From assembly GCA_025526995.1 (NCBI GenBank), contig JAHLKG010000010.1, positions 952,082 through 1,016,081 on the forward strand: DNA of 64,000 nucleotides, written 5' to 3'. A program made the position numbers and the translations under genes. The notes under the pieces were generated by a model. It worked only from the letters and a program-made list of their open reading frames with translations. It did no database searches and was not told where the DNA came from. The stretch comes from Powellomyces hirtus. Taxonomy: Eukaryota > Chytridiomycota > Chytridiomycetes > Spizellomycetales > Powellomycetaceae. This document shows, piece by piece, positions 11,018 through 22,022 of the stretch; position 1 is the first letter of the stretch; every line of letters starts with the position of its first letter.

Positions 11018-11099
11018 GACACGATGGCCGAGTGGTTAAGGCGATAGACTAGAAATCTATTGGGCTCTGCCCGCGCAGGTTCAAATCCTGCTCGTGTCG
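11018..11099 (+). tRNA. tRNA-Ser (anticodon AGA)
   Basis: An 82-nt type II tRNA. The acceptor stem GACACGA pairs with TCGTGTC at 11092-11098. The A box is TGGCCGAGTGG, the D-loop is GTTAAGGCG, and the anticodon loop CTAGAAATC has AGA at its centre. A long variable arm (GGGCTCTGCCC) is followed by the B box GGTTCAAATCC. No intron. The discriminator base is G, as expected for eukaryotic serine tRNAs. Confidence 0.96.
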
Positions 11100-11567
11100 C
11101 GCAATCATTTTTTAACTTTACATGCAGTGTCAATTGGATAGACATTACACTCAGAAATCCGCCTCAGAAGCTCCTAGAGGAAAAACCCCCTCCCTTGAAT
11201 CAGAATTTTCGTCTATTTACATAGCAAGCCTGGGGTGCGGGCACGGAAGTGGACCGCATCATTGTGCTACAAGTAGGAGAGGAGACCTGGGAGATAAGCA
11301 TTTCAGTGACATCGCATGGACGACAGAGTGCAATGAAGCCCCTCTCGATGCGATATCTGCGGGCGGCCTTTGATCTTTGTGTTGTAAAAAAAAGGACAAC
11401 ATGAGCCGCTAAATGTCGCGCTAGATCGTTGAAGCATAGTGTAGGAACTTTAATGATAGGGGGGATCGGCCAGACGAAACCCCGGTGCGAGTCGCTGGTG
11501 ATAACGAGACGTCGCCCTAAATGTACTATAGAGGCGAATGCATTCCCCTGCACAAGAAAAACCAAAG
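11100..11567. other. Intergenic, 3' of TMEM94
   Basis: A short T run just after the tRNA (ATTTTTTAAC, about 11107-11115) is the likely RNA polymerase III terminator. No other feature seen. Confidence 0.45.
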
Positions 11568-14500
11568 TCAGTAACAGCAACTCAAAACCCCATCAAGAAA
11601 AAAGCCCACCCACAATTTAGTATTGAACTCCAACTTGCTCCTCTTCTGAAACTTCTCCCACTCTCTGCGGTCATGCACTTTGATGACTTCCTGCACCGCC
11701 AGGATGACTGCGGGTGCGGCCGCTAATGCAATGACGTAGGCCCACCAGCGGAGCACGGATAACGAGTACACGCCTTGGGGAGCGAGCGACACAGTCATAA
11801 AGATGGCCTGTAGGGCGATGCACCCGATGGATGTGATGACCCAGACGCGGTTGTGGTGTGGTGGCCGTCTGCGTAGGCTTTCGGTTCGGTGAAGGAAGCT
11901 GGCGGATATGGCAACTGAGAGACGAGGGTTGAATTTATTATTTCGGCATCCACTTGTAAATGAGATGCGTTTTTCTCGCAACGCTCCCACTCACCCATGA
12001 GAACCACCCAGACAAACAGCGCGCAGTTCTGTGCATAGAGCAACGCCCATTGCTCGCGGTTGGTAAGGTTCATCCATGACGAATTGCCGAAACCGCCAAA
12101 TATCTGTGTGGTGGTTAGCTGCGTCTCGTCGGTGAACTCTGCAAGGGCTCTGAAACGTAGAAAAAGCGCAGATTTAGTTATTTCTTTGCCCCAAGAATTG
12201 CATAGCTGTGATGGCCGAGATAGCACACCCTGTTCTTCACAGCCCTCAGGCAGCTTCCTGCACCGACGACTACGAGGTCCACAAAGCAGTGGCGACCACA
12301 ATGTTGCATTGCGGGCTGAATGCATTGGTTAAAAATACCGATGCTGATCATTCACACCATGCGACACTCAGCGATGAAGGTCGTCGGTGCAGGCTCTTAG
12401 ATGAATGCAGGACGCTGCCAGAGGTTGCATCTGTAGGCTGCCACGCAGTGAAGATTCAAATATGCTACTCACACTGCAAACACCGCGACAGTAATCACAA
12501 TCGGTCCAATGAAACGCGCAAGGAAGTACATGACAAATCGCCATTTGTCCTTCAAATGATCGCTGTTCTTTGCCGGCATTCTGGTCATCACATTGGGATC
12601 GTATGGGGAAAATAGGAAGGAAAGAGCCAGAGGCGGCAAAATGACCCACATCAGCCACAGAAGCTGGTAGCCTGAGAAAACGGGTGGGAGCAGCAGGCAG
12701 CTGGCAATGATCATGATGAAGGGAAGAGAGGTTTGACAGCCGAGATAAAAGGCAATAGCCTGGGGTGACTCAAGATTAGGAGATCGTATATGAAAAGCCA
12801 ACCCGTAAAGAACAAATTGTACCTGGCGTCCGCTATCGGAAATCGTTCGCGCGTCTCGAATGATCTGACTCAAGCTGTAGATGCTCGTATCGCTGTGGAG
12901 AGAGAAGGCGCATGGAGAGGAGGCAAAAGCAGCACCAAGACTGAGCGGGGATAGGGGACCCGTCGGTGGGTGATTTCGAGACTTGAGCGCACTGAGGGGA
13001 TCAATGGCGATGGCCACGTCCGCCAGCGAGAAACACTCAACATTCATCTCATTTAATGAACTCCCAATGCAACAAACGACCTCGCCCTGTTCCTGAAAGA
13101 TGCGGACCATCTCATTGATCGACGCCGGTTCGCATTCCGCAAACAGTGAGACATGGAGGGGCACGTCGTCCACGTCACGAAGGTGATCACGAATCTTGTC
13201 CACTCCGCGCGGCAGCTTGGCTTTCATGTCGTGCTCTTCCAGGTAGCCTGGGGTGTCGCCGTTGGCCGATGAGAGTAGGATGCAGCTGTTCCAGTCGATT
13301 TCCAATCCTAGGCGTTCAGCGTAAGCTTTGCTCTCCCGCTCAGGAGCAGAAGAAAAGTACACAAAGCGGATTCCACCAACGCCCAGATCCTCTATAAAGT
13401 CCGCCACGTTGGCTTTGGGCTGATACGCCAACGATGCCATGCTGAGAAACGTCTGCCCCTTCACGAGCTCACTGACAAGTTGCTTCTCGTCCACGGCGGC
13501 AGGCTGGCGGACACGGTCGACATTATTGAGAAACTTCTTTCGAGGCTGTTTCTTCTTGCCATCAGATGGGGATGCCGATCCCGTCGAGGATGCTGAGGAC
13601 GGTGGTGGTGGCGGTGACAGCGGTTGTTGCTGTTGCTGTTGCTGTTGCTGTTGATGTGGTTGTGGGTCGTCCGGGAAAAGATTAGATACGGAAAGAGATG
13701 GGGATATATTTATTACAGGGAAGCTGCCTGGGATACTGCCTGGCGCGGGAGACTCAATGTAGATGCTTTCTGGGCGGGCGGTGCCGGGACGGCTAAGAAG
13801 GAATGGTGCGCTTTTTTTGGTGTTTTCGATTGGACGATACGCGTAGGCGACGACCTGTGCGTCATTGATCAAAGCGTTCTGGCAGAAATCCGTGATCTTT
13901 TTCAGTGCTGCTTCGTCTATGGTATCCAAGTTCTTTCCGTTCCAGAAATCTGAGCAGGACTCCAAGATCAGCTCCACGGTGCCCTCCGAAAACAGCTGGA
14001 AAGACTGTGAGGACGTCTCTTGGAAGATTTGGGAAAGGAAGGAGGGGATTTCAAAATGGTAATCAGGGACCTTTGTTACGTTCCAGTGATAGGGCGCGAA
14101 ACAGTGAATGGTCTTCTGGAGCGCAAACAATCGCATAGCGTCTGCCGAAAACCCAATTTCCCGACCTAGTTGGCAGAGGCAGGCCTGACGGCTGGGGCGG
14201 ACTCGACCATGATGTTGATGACCGTTGGATTTTCGGTGATGTTCCAGCCGGTTGCGCCCTTGTCTCGCGCCACAATCGGTGTTCAACAGCAGATTGAGAC
14301 CTAGCGGTTTGAGTGACGCAAGGTGCTCCTGCCAATCCCGATCTTCGAACCTGACGGCATGCCCGGCGGTGTCGCCCGCGACATCCAGGACTACCGAATC
14401 ACCGTCCGTGTCGAAGAAGAAGAGCTGCTCCACTGAGGGAGTCGGCAGAGAGATGGTTCCCTCACGATCAATAGCGCAGATCACTGTGGTGCTGGCCAAA

Positions 14501-16037
14501 GATGCAACGAGGCCGGTTGTGCGGGCGAGGAAACTGACGTCAACGTGGACAAATTGATCCAGGAAGCGTTTCCACACAAGGCCCCAATCGAGCACCAGAT
14601 CCTTTGTCGGTGGCGGGGCCATATCAAACTCATCAATGTCTTCCTGGTCCTCAAATTCCGTTTTGGACGTCTGTAGAGCGTCAAACAGAGACAAGATTTG
14701 CGCATTCCCGTAGCTTCTGATGATCATGAACAAAGTAGGAAGGACAAGCGGCAGCAAGGGGAGGACGACGTATATCTGCATGACAATAAGGTACTCTACG
14801 CCCTGCTGTAGCTTCCGTGAATCGGACGTGTTGCGGATACCGAAGCGAAACGCGTTGATGAGAAGCGAAATGGCAAGCATGCCCCACATGAGCCGGGTGA
14901 AGTACCAGTCGGCCAAGACCGCAAATTGGCGGAGCACTACCGTCTCAGGTCGCTTAAACCCCAATGCTTTCGAGAGTGTATCTTTCAGCGGTGTTTCCAA
15001 CGCGCGGAAATGGAATTGCCCTTCGTTCAATGCAGCCCGCCGCAGGATGGTGGGGTCAGCGGGCGCGGCCGAGAAGAGGGTTGGGCGGAAGATCTGTCCT
15101 TTTTCCAACACGTACTGATCTGATCCTTCCGCGGCTGGGGCCGTGTCGAAATGGCTATTGACGTAACGGACCTTGCAGGGTGCCGTGTCCCCGTATGCGA
15201 GCTGCACAATGTCGTCCAGTACAATCAAGTTGAATGGGAGGGTAAGCACCGTTTGATCGCGGACGACGCGACAGAGGGAGACGGTTGCAATCGAAGTCGG
15301 TATTTTTAAATCCTGGTTAAGCCCGAAGCCTCACTTAGCATCCGCAACATTCTCAGACTTATTCAAGAGCGAGCAGCTCGTTTAAACATACCTGCTTCTT
15401 ACTCAGTCCGTACTTTCTAAGTGGCTCTACTATTGATTGAATGCGCATGCTCATCTCCATCGTCGTCAGGCGTGCCTCGCGGATCTGTAGCCAGATGTTC
15501 CACACCAATAGAACGAGAAGGAAACCGGCTTCTACCAGCGCGCCCGTTGCCCGCCACTGATACGGCGAACTTTGAACCATGGCCGTTATGAAGAAAGCAA
15601 TCAGTCCAGCAGCAGCGATAGCCGTCAAGATGGTGCTTTGCTTCACAATTGCCACGGTCGCTCCTGTTGCAAGCAAGAGAATAAAGTCAGCTAGCTGATG
15701 CTTCCGCCGAGCACCCTTACCAAGTTGATCCATTGGCTGCCTCACCATTTCGAACCTCCACTTTATGTGTCGCCAGCACCTCGTCTGCCGCCGCCACCAG
15801 CCGTCTAAGCAAACGTGACAAACAAAAAACTGGTCAACAAATCGTACATTCCTCACTCTCTTCAGCTCCCGCGTGTTTCCATACACCAAGAAAAAACACA
15901 CACCTCTGCGCTTCCTCGCTCGACAAGTGATGGTACGCGAGATATTTCTCGTCGGCGACCGCGGCCGTCGGAAGGTCGTAGGACGCGCATGTGCGGAGTT
16001 CGTGCACTTCGATAACTGAATGCTCGGGAGAGCCCAT
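11568..16037 (-). CDS. TMEM94: TMEM94/ERMA-like ER P-type ATPase (Mg2+)
   Basis: Six exons: 15904-16037, 15746-15804, 15392-15663, 12473-15312, 11995-12149, 11568-11914; introns 99, 82, 79, 323 and 80 bp; 1268 aa (human ~1356). The opening helix LSSEEAQRRL..VL matches TMEM94, followed by a TM pair, a loop with LPFNLIVLDDIVQLAYGD, another TM pair, and CAIDREGTIS, the diverged counterpart of the P-type DKTGT site. GLNLLLN, CLCQLGREIGF, FWNGKNLD, IRFVYFS, AKLPRGVDKIRDHL and CCIGSSLNEMN follow in family order. The C-terminal TM bundle ends with VIKVHDRREWEKFQKRSKLEF, again a family signature. TMEM94 has been described as an ER magnesium pump. A Gln/Pro-rich insert (CAG repeat at 13624-13654) lies in the cytosolic loop. 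The 323-bp intron is unusually long and contains a 14-nt inverted repeat. Confidence 0.9.
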
Positions 16038-16280
16038 TGTATTTACCTTGAGATAACAACGCAAGGTGGTGGTTATGTTTTTCTTCTGGACATAGCTTAG
16101 CCGGCTAAGTACCAAAATCCCAGCCCAATGCACAAGGTTTTGTATCTTCACACAATGCAAGCCCACCACCCTCTATGCTCGCTCGGTTACCAATTGAAAT
16201 GTGAACCTACCTGGACTAATGAACTCAGAGACTTGCTTGCTTCTTTACTCACTCAAACAGCGGGGTTCGCAATCACACCC

Positions 16281-16916
16281 ATGTCGTTCCTAAGAAATAT
16301 CGTAGGATATGCCCGTTTGCTCTTGGTTGCTTTCTGCCTAATGCCAGTCGCCCAAAACCTTGTTCTGTAAAACCTTCAACGCAAATTCAGTTTGTAGCTG
16401 ACGTCAGGAGGAGCCTAGAAAAAGAAGGACGCGTTAAGGTGACTTCTAATACGGTACTCGGTCTCGTTTTGTCGCGTAGAACAAGATGAGAGCGTCGAAA
16501 TCTTACACAGTAACGGACGGGCCGTTATCCATCCAGCGTGGAAGAAGACAATGAAAGGGGAATGCTCGGAACGAAAAGACGCGGACGTGGAAGAGGCTGA
16601 AGGTTTCATCTTCTTTGAAAGACTTAGCATCGATATAGAATGCGTGGGTGTTCAACGATTACTACCGCTACGCACTCCATCGCCAGAGAGTCTCGAATGG
16701 CACGAGAGCAGCAGAAGAAGACACGAAGAAGAGAGGGACAGAGTTGAACGACAGGCAAAACTGTGTCCTTGCCGAAAAAACCCAAAGGCCAGGAGATGCG
16801 AGATTCAGAATTGTGGAGACTGTTGCCGAATCGACGAGTATGCAAGAAGGAAGCCATACGACCCGCACTCCTATTACTCACCGGAGCAGTTATTCTGGAG
16901 TTACTTATTTATGTAG
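16281..16916 (+). CDS. Hypothetical small protein, model uncertain
   Basis: I do not recognise this. An ATG at 16281 opens a hydrophobic, signal-anchor-like segment (LLLVAFCLMPVAQNLVL). A tentative splice to GAGGAGCCTAG and then to about 16488 reaches a frame that stays open to 16916 (VEILHSNGRAVIHPAWKK, an acidic helix, then a basic region and a Cys cluster CEIQNCGDCC). Several donors and acceptors fit, and another frame at the 3' end also looks protein-like (ELWRLLPNRR then a hydrophobic tail). It lies between two minus-strand genes, so it would be transcribed toward the gene ending at 17254. Treat it as a placeholder. Confidence 0.3.
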
Positions 16917-17253
16917 CTTAGAAATATCACATCGCTAGTCCTTGGCGACCAGACCTGTGCTGTACCTGTCATCCATCATCCTGTCATCCATGTCTTGGAT
17001 CCATCATCTGAAGTGTTTATTATGTAAAAAGAACAGTGCCTCAAGTATTTTGATACTTATAGCGTCTGTATTCATCAGACGAGGCGAAAGACCAAAGGGC
17101 AGGTGCTAGCCACGACTGTAAGAAAATGCCTGCGTTGCGACAAGCAACGTTTCCATGTCGTCAATGTCTTCGACCCCGCCAGCTCGAGAATGATATGAAC
17201 CGGACACACAAGTTTCATCCTTCGCCTGGCTCCCGACACTGTCGGCCGCAATG

Positions 17254-20200
17254 TCAATCGCCCCTTGCACTACGCCGCTGTCCTTCACCGCGAGAATCAG
17301 GGGCCGAGGACGAGGCCGCTGGATCCGTTTCACGCTTGATCTGCAGCAGCGCATCTCGGTCAAGCCGGTCTCCGCCTCCACGGTCTCGATCGCGCTCGCT
17401 ATCCAGCTCCAACCGCACAATGGTGGGGCCACCTTCGCGGTCGGGATCTGTTCGTCCTTTGGTTGGTGGATAAGTATCGCCTCGGTCGCGCTCACGGTCA
17501 CGGTCACGATCCCGTTCTCCTGGTCGGTAGGTTGACGCACCGCTGCCACCGTAGCCTCCGCCCGAGTCGCGTTCCAGGGCAACAGTTCTATACGGAACAA
17601 AGTCAGAATCTCTGTCCCGTTGTCTGTCGCGGATCCGATCGCGGTCCCTGTCCCTATCTCTATCTCGGTCCCTATCCCTATCCCGGTCACGGTCTCTGTC
17701 GCGATCCCTGTCCCGATCCCGTTCTCTATCTCTATCTCGGTCGAGCCCTCGATCTCTGTTCCAGTGCCGATCTCGCGAGGAGCCCCGTTCCCTGCTGCCA
17801 CCTGTCCCAATCGACGGACTGAATCCTCTTGATCCACCTCGTTCGCGGTCAGGTCTACGACTGGTTGACACGGGGCTTTGCGAGTTGTGTCGTGATGACG
17901 AGGTCGGTCTGTCGCCTCCAGAAGTGTACAGCTGCAGATTTTGGCCAAAGTAACCAGACCGTCTGCTGCTGCCGGATCTCTCAAATCGCGGAGGATGAGC
18001 CGCAGCAGCAGGCGTCCACCGATCAGAGCTGCTGTTGTTGTTGCTGTCCGCGACCTCTCCCTCCTCAATATCGTCTTTCGGACTGTTCCGAGTACTCGCG
18101 GGAGCAGAACGACTTGTTCGTTCCCGATCGCGCTCGCGACTGTCCATTGATGATGAACGGGACGATTTTCGGCGTGTAGCTTGCGCGGTCGAAGAACCCC
18201 CTTGAGAGTCTTGTAAATATACAATCCGGATCGGAGTGGTTTCGCGCGATTGCTGTGGCAGCTTCTTGCTCAAATGTCGGTCGGCACTGTGGCTTCGACT
18301 GTGTGAACTGGACGTACCACCAGAGCTCAGGGTCGGTCGTTCCTTGGCCTGTTTCGGAAATGCCGGTCGAGTGACATCTTCAGACAGGGGCTGGTCAGGA
18401 GCGCCCTCCTGAAATGTGCCACTGTTCTGAACGGGTGATTCAAGGCCTGCTGACACTTCGATCTTGGTCGTCACCATAGTAATGGATTCAGGACTTTGGG
18501 TTGACTTCACGGTTTCAGTCACTTGGGTTACTTGGGTATCGAGGGAGGTGATTTTCGGCTTCGAGGGGGACTCAATAGTCGTTGCTGGTTGTTGTTCAGT
18601 TTCGGATACAAGCTTTGCCGGTTGCTCTTTGGACGGGGATGCGGGAGCAGATGTCACTTTTGCAGCATCCGCAATGGCATCCGCCGCCGCTTTGGCAGCA
18701 GACATCTGTGCCTTTTGTCGGAAATATTCCTCGAGCCCTATTCGTCGAGGAGTAGGAGCAGCTGGCTTGTCTTCCGCAGGGGGAGGAGGTGTCACTGTGC
18801 GTTCCGGGGCCTGGGCCGTGTTCGTAGCATGATCTGCTTCCGCGGAAACAGATGGCTCGACGTCTTGTGACGTCCTCTCCGGCGTCTTTCGTCGCTCATC
18901 TACCGGTGATACTACAGCTTCTTCCTCCTTTTCCCTCACGATGGCAGCTGGTGGGGAGATGGGTTGTCTTACTGCTGCTTCTTGTTCTCCCTCCTCTGCG
19001 TTTTGCTGTGTCTCGTCGGTTCCTATCACCCCTTCCATTGGCTCCGCAATATTTACTTGGGATGGTGAACGCGATGGATCTCGGTTCTCTCGTGTTTCGG
19101 GCGCCGGGATCTGACTGCTTGGCCCACCTTCAGCAGCGGTGTCTTGTTGAACATCCGCAGGTTCTTGAGCTTGATGACCTTGTTGAGACGGCGGACGCGG
19201 AACGTGGCGGTCATCGGCGGACACATCGATTCGCATCTCTTCATTGATGACAGCCTTCTGTTCCCGGGATTTCTTGTTAGCTCGCTGATCTCTGGCAATG
19301 ATGTAGGCCGCTTCACCGGCTTCGTCGAGTGCGCGGTGAAAGCGTTTACTGAGTATGTCGATATGCAATTTTGGTAAAGGCTGTCCGTTGCCGTATTGTG
19401 CACAAGTCTGCTCGAGGGAGACACCTCTGCTTAGAATTTCCCGTCTTTCCGCGCTCGACAGAGTGGCTAGATTCGCTATGACGACTCCAAAAATAGTGGA
19501 AAGAGTACGGGCGTCCTCCTCCGAAATCTCATCCGAAGGAGACGTCGCAGTTGCCTTTGTCTGAACGTCCACAGTGCTACTCTCCACGCCCTCCATTGGT
19601 GTGGGTGGGTTATGTAAAGATGTGACAATGCCATCATCAGGCACTTGTACACTCGACCGACTAGCTCCCCCAACATCAGTAGGTTCCTCTTTCGACGCAG
19701 CCCCGGGCACCTTTCTGGACACAAGCGCCCGAATCTGCTCAGGGGTGATTTTCTGCAAACTCTCCAGATGCTGGGCCAGAAGATCGTACTTTTTACAGGC
19801 ATCCTCGTACCGCTTTATCTTTTCATTCAAAGATGATGTCATGTGGGCATTGATCGCCTCATACTTGGAAAGAAGGTTTGGCGTTAGATCCGGATATTCG
19901 ATCGCGCTTTCCGTGGCATCAGGCGGCAACGAGGAAAAAGCAATCTCGTCAAACGGCGAGCAGAACAGCAAACTGCAGATGAAAGAAATTGGTACCAGAT
20001 CAGATCCTTTGAACACTGATGAAACCAAGATTATCATCGAAATCGCAAACGCACCTGTCTGGTCCAGTGACTTGACGAAGGAAATCCGATCGCTGTCCGG
20101 GAAAGACCTGCAAATTCTCGTCCGGAATTTCACGAATGTTTCTAACAAGCCGGGTCTCCGGCTCAGGTAATCGGGCCTACAATTTCCCTAGGTTAACAAC

Positions 20201-21276
20201 TAGATGCAACCAAATCGTACACCTTTGCCACTTGTACCTTCTTGGGAACTTTCTCAAACGCAGAGTCCGAGGTGCTTTTCCGCTTTCTCCCAGGCGTTGG
20301 CGTGACTGCCTCTTCCGCAACAGGCTGTGCGGTCACTTGAGTAAGCTTCGAGTCCTGCTCTGGTTGCTTACTCGCAGAGGGCAGATCAGCTCCAATTTCC
20401 CCCGTTGGTTCTTCGTTTGAGTCCAGAAGGGATGCATGCAACTCTAGTATTTCCCGCAACTCTGGCATCTGATAGTGAGTGCCAGAAAACAGTTGTGGGA
20501 TGTTGGCAATGTCTGGTATTATACGCTCAGTGTTGATCGAAGGGCATTGATATGCGAGTACCGATGCGGCACCGGCTAGCGGACTACCTAAGCAACCATC
20601 ATGAGCCGCTGTTCTTGCGCCAGGACTGTGTTTAATCCGATGAGACACGCACCTTTTACGCCGACCAAACCGACTAGATCAGACAGAACGCCGGATAGCT
20701 CTTCGATCAGCTCCCCAGAGTTCACGCCCCCTTCGGCCATAACCTCATTGGCCGAGTAGGCCAGATACGTCCGAAACATGGCTCGCTGGAAGACTTCAAA
20801 ATAGGTTGTCGCCATTTCCAGTCCGACTTCTCTTAGCGCTTCCAGACTGCTTCCAAAGCTTTCATGATATGGAGCGCCCTAGAAAATGGCAATCACGCGT
20901 GCCCTATGAGCAATGTTGGCCAGAGGACACATCCATTTGGATATCAGACGTACCGCAAACCACCCGAGAACAGTCTGCCCATGGACACTGAGGAGCTGTG
21001 ACAGTGTTGGCAAAAGATCACTGCCATCGGAATGAAAAGGAACGAAGCCTTTAACATGAAGGACCAATGCTTCCCCTTCACAGATGTCTCGGACCCCGAA
21101 AAGTACAGCCTGGAAGAATTCAGAGTGCCCTTCAGCGTGCAGGGCCAGAAACAGCTCTGTCAGAGGCGAGAGATGAAAAGCGAGGAGTCAGTTGATGGAC
21201 GAGTCTGCAACAGACGAACGTGACCCAACGACATACCTGCCGACATTTGCACTATGGGATGCGAAAGGTTTGCCAT
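17254..21276 (-). CDS. Unknown 1219-aa protein, helical N-terminus and RD-repeat tail
   Basis: Six exons: 21237-21276, 20954-21156, 20653-20878, 20223-20587, 20055-20161, 17254-19972; introns 61-82 bp. All phases agree, giving 1219 aa. I do not recognise the family. The first ~200 residues look alpha-helical and repeat-like (ELFLALHAEGHSEFFQ, LSQLLSVHGQTVLGWF, GVLSDLVGLVGVKG), reminiscent of HEAT/ARM proteins. A basic patch TPGRKRKS may be a nuclear localisation signal. The middle carries a coiled-coil-like segment (LNEKIKRYEDACKKYDLLAQ) and long acidic Ser/Thr/Pro-rich disorder. The end is an RDRDRERD low-complexity block (17600-17760) of the type found in RNA-processing and export proteins. 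A nuclear RNA-related role is my inference from composition only. Domain searches with the N-terminal 330 residues would be most informative. Confidence 0.75.
17600..17760 (-). repeat. Coding repeat, Arg-Asp dipeptides
   Basis: A purine/pyrimidine-asymmetric hexanucleotide-type repeat (CGGGAT, CGAGAT and similar) on the coding strand gives more than ten consecutive RD pairs. The codons vary, so the dipeptide rather than the DNA unit appears to be maintained. Confidence 0.7.
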
Positions 21277-22022
21277 TATGTCGGGTACTACGCTTTAGCG
21301 GCTGAGCAATCGGTTCCCAGAGTGGCCAGGCGAAAGATACGACGATAGGACGTCAGCCAAGGAAAAGCAACGCTGCGGCATTCACGGCGCTCCTGCCCCA
21401 ACAAGCCCCAGTCGCTCAAACGCAGTTTCCCCGAGAGTAAGACTGTTTATCCTAAGTGAGCCTAAGCCGATGTATGGTCGTGTGTTGATTCTTGGGTCCT
21501 GGAGATTCGCTGGTTTTCCCAATGGCCTTTTCGACACCTCAAAGCGACTCCTTCATGTTATCAGGGCCTTCTTGCATGGTCGACCATCAGCTAAGCTGTT
21601 AGTAAGCACGAGCGCATACTCACGTAATCAAAGTCAAATGAATGACTCATCATCTTATTCTTAGCATGACTTTAGTGGTCATGTCATCACTCTCTCCAAT
21701 TGACATGAAAGTGACACTCCGCCCAAACAAGACATGAAGAACAAAAGCATTTTGCCCATTAGCTTTTTTCAACACCTACTCCCCTCCCCACACACTCCAC
21801 AGAACGTTTCTCCAATATCTCATAGTAGCAACACAGTCCCCCGCCGTCCTCTCCGTCCATCCCATCCCGTCTGTGCTGTCTGCTCGGTTGTATCCACCCG
21901 CTCAGGCCGGTCAATTGACCGCAAAAGCGCAGCACTCCTCCTCACTCCGCCCCCCGCTCCCCTCGCCGCCGCAATTCTTTCTACCGACCTTCAACCATAG
22001 CCAAGCTCTCAAAAGAGAAATA
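21277..22022. other. Divergent promoter region
   Basis: Lies between the minus-strand RD-repeat gene and the plus-strand NIPA-like gene. The last 250 bases are C/T-rich, as in other leaders of this window. No gene seen. Confidence 0.5.

Noticed and set aside
13950..14330. Possible frameshift in TMEM94 near the LLNTDC segment, where another frame also looks coding
   Set aside because: The annotated frame stays open, has the expected length to the conserved CLCQLGREIGF block and needs no correction.
16624..16881. Minus-strand frame opposite the hypothetical small gene
   Set aside because: Basic, motif-free translation and no splice logic; kept neither as gene nor as evidence.
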